A stretch of DNA of 64,000 nt. Source: Argyresthia goedartella (Eukaryota; Arthropoda; Insecta; Lepidoptera; Argyresthiidae). Below are positions 62,762 to 64,000 of this stretch, one piece after another. The notes below the pieces were generated by a model that was not told where the DNA came from, made no database searches, and worked only from the letters and a program-made list of their open reading frames with translations. The position numbers were made by a program, and so were the translations under genes. Positions within the stretch are counted from its first letter, which is position 1. Each line of letters begins with the position of its first letter. The DNA is taken from assembly GCA_949825045.1 (NCBI GenBank), contig OX463818.1, forward strand, positions 25,746,906 to 25,810,905, written 5' to 3'.

Positions 62762-63079
62762 TCATTCATTGCACAGCACACATTTAGAGAAAGTACCTCT
62801 TGGTAGCAGGAGAAAAGATTCAATTAATATAGTGGTGCCGTAGTGATTGTGGGAGAATTTACTTCGGCGGTTACAAACCAAATTATAATTCCAATTTTTA
62901 AACAGATGGAAATTACAAAAAAAACAGCTTGTTACGAGGAAATTCGTATTTTTATTGAATCCTCCGTTAAACTCGTATTGTACAATCGCATCAAGTCCTA
63001 CCATAGCTGAACGTCGCCCCATGACGCCGGAAATAAGAAGGAGTCCTATAAGAGACAGTACCACTCTTTTCTCTTTCAA
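62762..63079 (-). CDS. Small open frame with signal-peptide-like start
   Basis: 105 residues. MKEKRVVLSLIGLLLISGVM (1-20) has a short basic start and a hydrophobic core, as in signal peptides, followed by GRRSAM. The rest (VGLDAIVQYEFNGGFNKNTN onward) is not recognisable and becomes T/F-rich. A GTAGGA right after the ATG of RRSAM could be a splice donor, which would make 63079-63005 a signal-peptide exon. No family, neighbours or repeats support it, so it may be chance. Confidence 0.2.
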   Translation of the reverse strand: MKEKRVVLSLIGLLLISGVMGRRSAMVGLDAIVQYEFNGGFNKNTNFLVTSCFFCNFHLFKNWNYNLVCNRRSKFSHNHYGTTILIESFLLLPRGTFSKCVLCNE

Positions 63080-63219
63080 AAACCGGGTAAAAGAAGCACG
63101 TTCTCTCTGCCATGTAGTAGGGTTATGTATATATTGGTACTCATTAGTAGTTTGGTATAGAGGTATTTTATTTTCAGTATTTTATTGATATTGTTTTTTT
63201 TATAGTTGAGTTATTAGAT

Positions 63220-63296
63220 AATGAGGGTTTTCCATACTTTTTCTGCCACTAGGCGGCGCCTTAAGTCTAAACAGTCAGAGTCAGAAAACCCTCATT
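63220..63296. mobile_element. 77-bp element with short inverted ends
   Basis: AATGAGGGTTTT (63220-63231) and AAAACCCTCATT (63285-63296) are exact inverses around CTGCCACTAGGCGGCGCC. Confidence 0.6.
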
Positions 63297-63334
63297 GTGC
63301 ACTGCCTACCCTTTCATGGTAAATTTTCCTATCA

Positions 63335-63450
63335 TGCCTTGGTTGCTGGAATAAATCTCTTTTGAGACAAACGCTCGCCTTTGTACATCATATGCTTTCC
63401 ACAAATGTAACTTTTTATATATATTTGTGCAATAAAGAATTATGAATTAT
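63335..63450 (+). repeat. LINE 3' tail-like sequence
   Basis: CTTGGTTGCTGGAATAAATC, ACAAACGCTCGCCTTTGTAC and GTGCAATAAAGAATTATGAA. Same motif as 12785-12905. Confidence 0.5.
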
Positions 63451-63896
63451 GAGCCCTATTAAATTCGAAATTTTATCTTGAGGATTGTGCCATACACTTC
63501 GAGGCGAAACTTCGAAGCTGTTTGGCTCAAAGTTGACCCTTTGACATTTCAGTTCTTTGTCGAAGGAATCCTACATTACGTAACTTACAACATTGCTGCA
63601 AAAGTTTTTAGACGTTTTGAAATACGTCAGAGTTAGACGTTTTTTGTTTTGTTTTGTGCAATAAAATATTCAGAAGAAGTTTCCTTATAAGATTTGGCAA
63701 TGAAATTCCTTATTAAAATATTTTTAAATATTACCTCTCACATAGATCTCGAAGAAGTAAGTCTCTGTGGTATTAGGGCGCTGCGGAAGGACAGTCGTGC
63801 CTTTTACTGGAAAAGGTGGTAGAGGTACATAACAATGAGAAATATTAAACTGCACATCAATAATACTGATTTGCACAGCAAATATACTGATTTTAA
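63451..63896. other. No recognised feature
   Basis: Nothing coding; AGTTAGACGTTTTTTGTTTT with ACGTTTTGAAATACGTC near 63610 are only short word repeats. Confidence 0.4.
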
Positions 63897-64000
63897 CAGC
63901 AAATATCAGGGCACAATACTACGGTAGCTTTGGTGAAGGGTAAAGGGGGTGAGCGAAGCGAAGCCTAAAGGGGGCTTCGCATTAGTATAAGGTTGAACAT
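63897..64000 (+). repeat. Rep-B module, cut by the window edge
   Basis: CAGCAAATATCAGGGCACAA, TACTACGGTAGCTTTGGTGA, AAGGGGGTGAGCGAAGCGAA, GCCTAAAGGGGGCTTCGCAT, then AAGGTTGAACAT. The centre has an extra AAAGGGGGCTTCGC. Confidence 0.7.

Overview
The window looks like a repeat-dominated stretch of an insect genome, most likely a moth or butterfly. The support is: AT-rich non-coding DNA with no operons or ribosome-binding-site-led genes; many non-LTR retrotransposon (LINE) fragments; three tRNA-headed SINE families; Tc1/mariner remnants; several short terminal-inverted-repeat elements; and interspersed repeats of a kind I associate with Lepidoptera (for example one opening AGGGTTCCGTACC and one bounded by AACCGACTTCAA). 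The order-level call is inference from recalled repeat types, not from a search. No rRNA, functional tRNA, CRISPR array or complete host gene is visible.

Names used below. Rep-A: foldback element with ends like TTTATCTACACACGTATCAT. Rep-B: about 100-bp module with CGGTAGCTTAGGTGAAGG and a GAGCGAAGCGAAGCCCC hairpin. TIR-K: about 377-bp element with ends near TATATGTCACCGT that carries Rep-B inside. Rep-C: about 400-bp repeat from AGGGTTCCGTACC to ACCGGTTTTTT. SINE-D, -E, -F: tRNA-headed SINEs. MITE-G: about 213-bp element with ends CAATCGAACC. Rep-H: about 330-bp repeat bounded by AACCGACTTCAA. LINE-R: RTE-like. LINE-J: jockey-like. LINE-K: CR1/jockey-superfamily LINE ending in a GTCAAA-type tail.

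Layout. 1-5 kb: Rep-A, Rep-H and a decayed LINE-R split by a Rep-A copy. 5-8.1 kb: an old duplication sharing a LINE 3' end plus flank, its second copy invaded by SINE-F and MITE-G. 8-19 kb: SINEs, Rep-B/C/A copies, a foldback, and two candidate exons with matching phase on the minus strand near 11.4-12.1 kb. 19-28.9 kb: LINE-K and related LINE remnants, long perfect palindromes, a Tc1 fragment, and a 46-bp minisatellite that reverses orientation and is split by a LINE. 29.2-29.5 kb: the best host-gene candidate, a GC-rich exon with an acceptor, an ATG and a donor. 35.5-51.1 kb: a LINE-J, then a tandem duplication of about 6.85 kb (36184-43029 and 43030-49920) carrying LINE-J, Rep-A, Rep-C, SINE-D, SINE-E and LINE-K, then another LINE-K relative. 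53-64 kb: Rep-A, a mariner-like element with TA duplication, a Tc1 remnant, Rep-C, a TIR-K element split by a LINE that itself holds a small foldback element and an inverted catalytic segment, and terminal Rep-H and Rep-B copies.

The elements do not form a pathway. What joins them is insertion history: repeats inside repeats, recent duplication, and repeated generation of close inverted duplications. This fits gene-poor heterochromatin or a W chromosome, which the sequence alone cannot decide.
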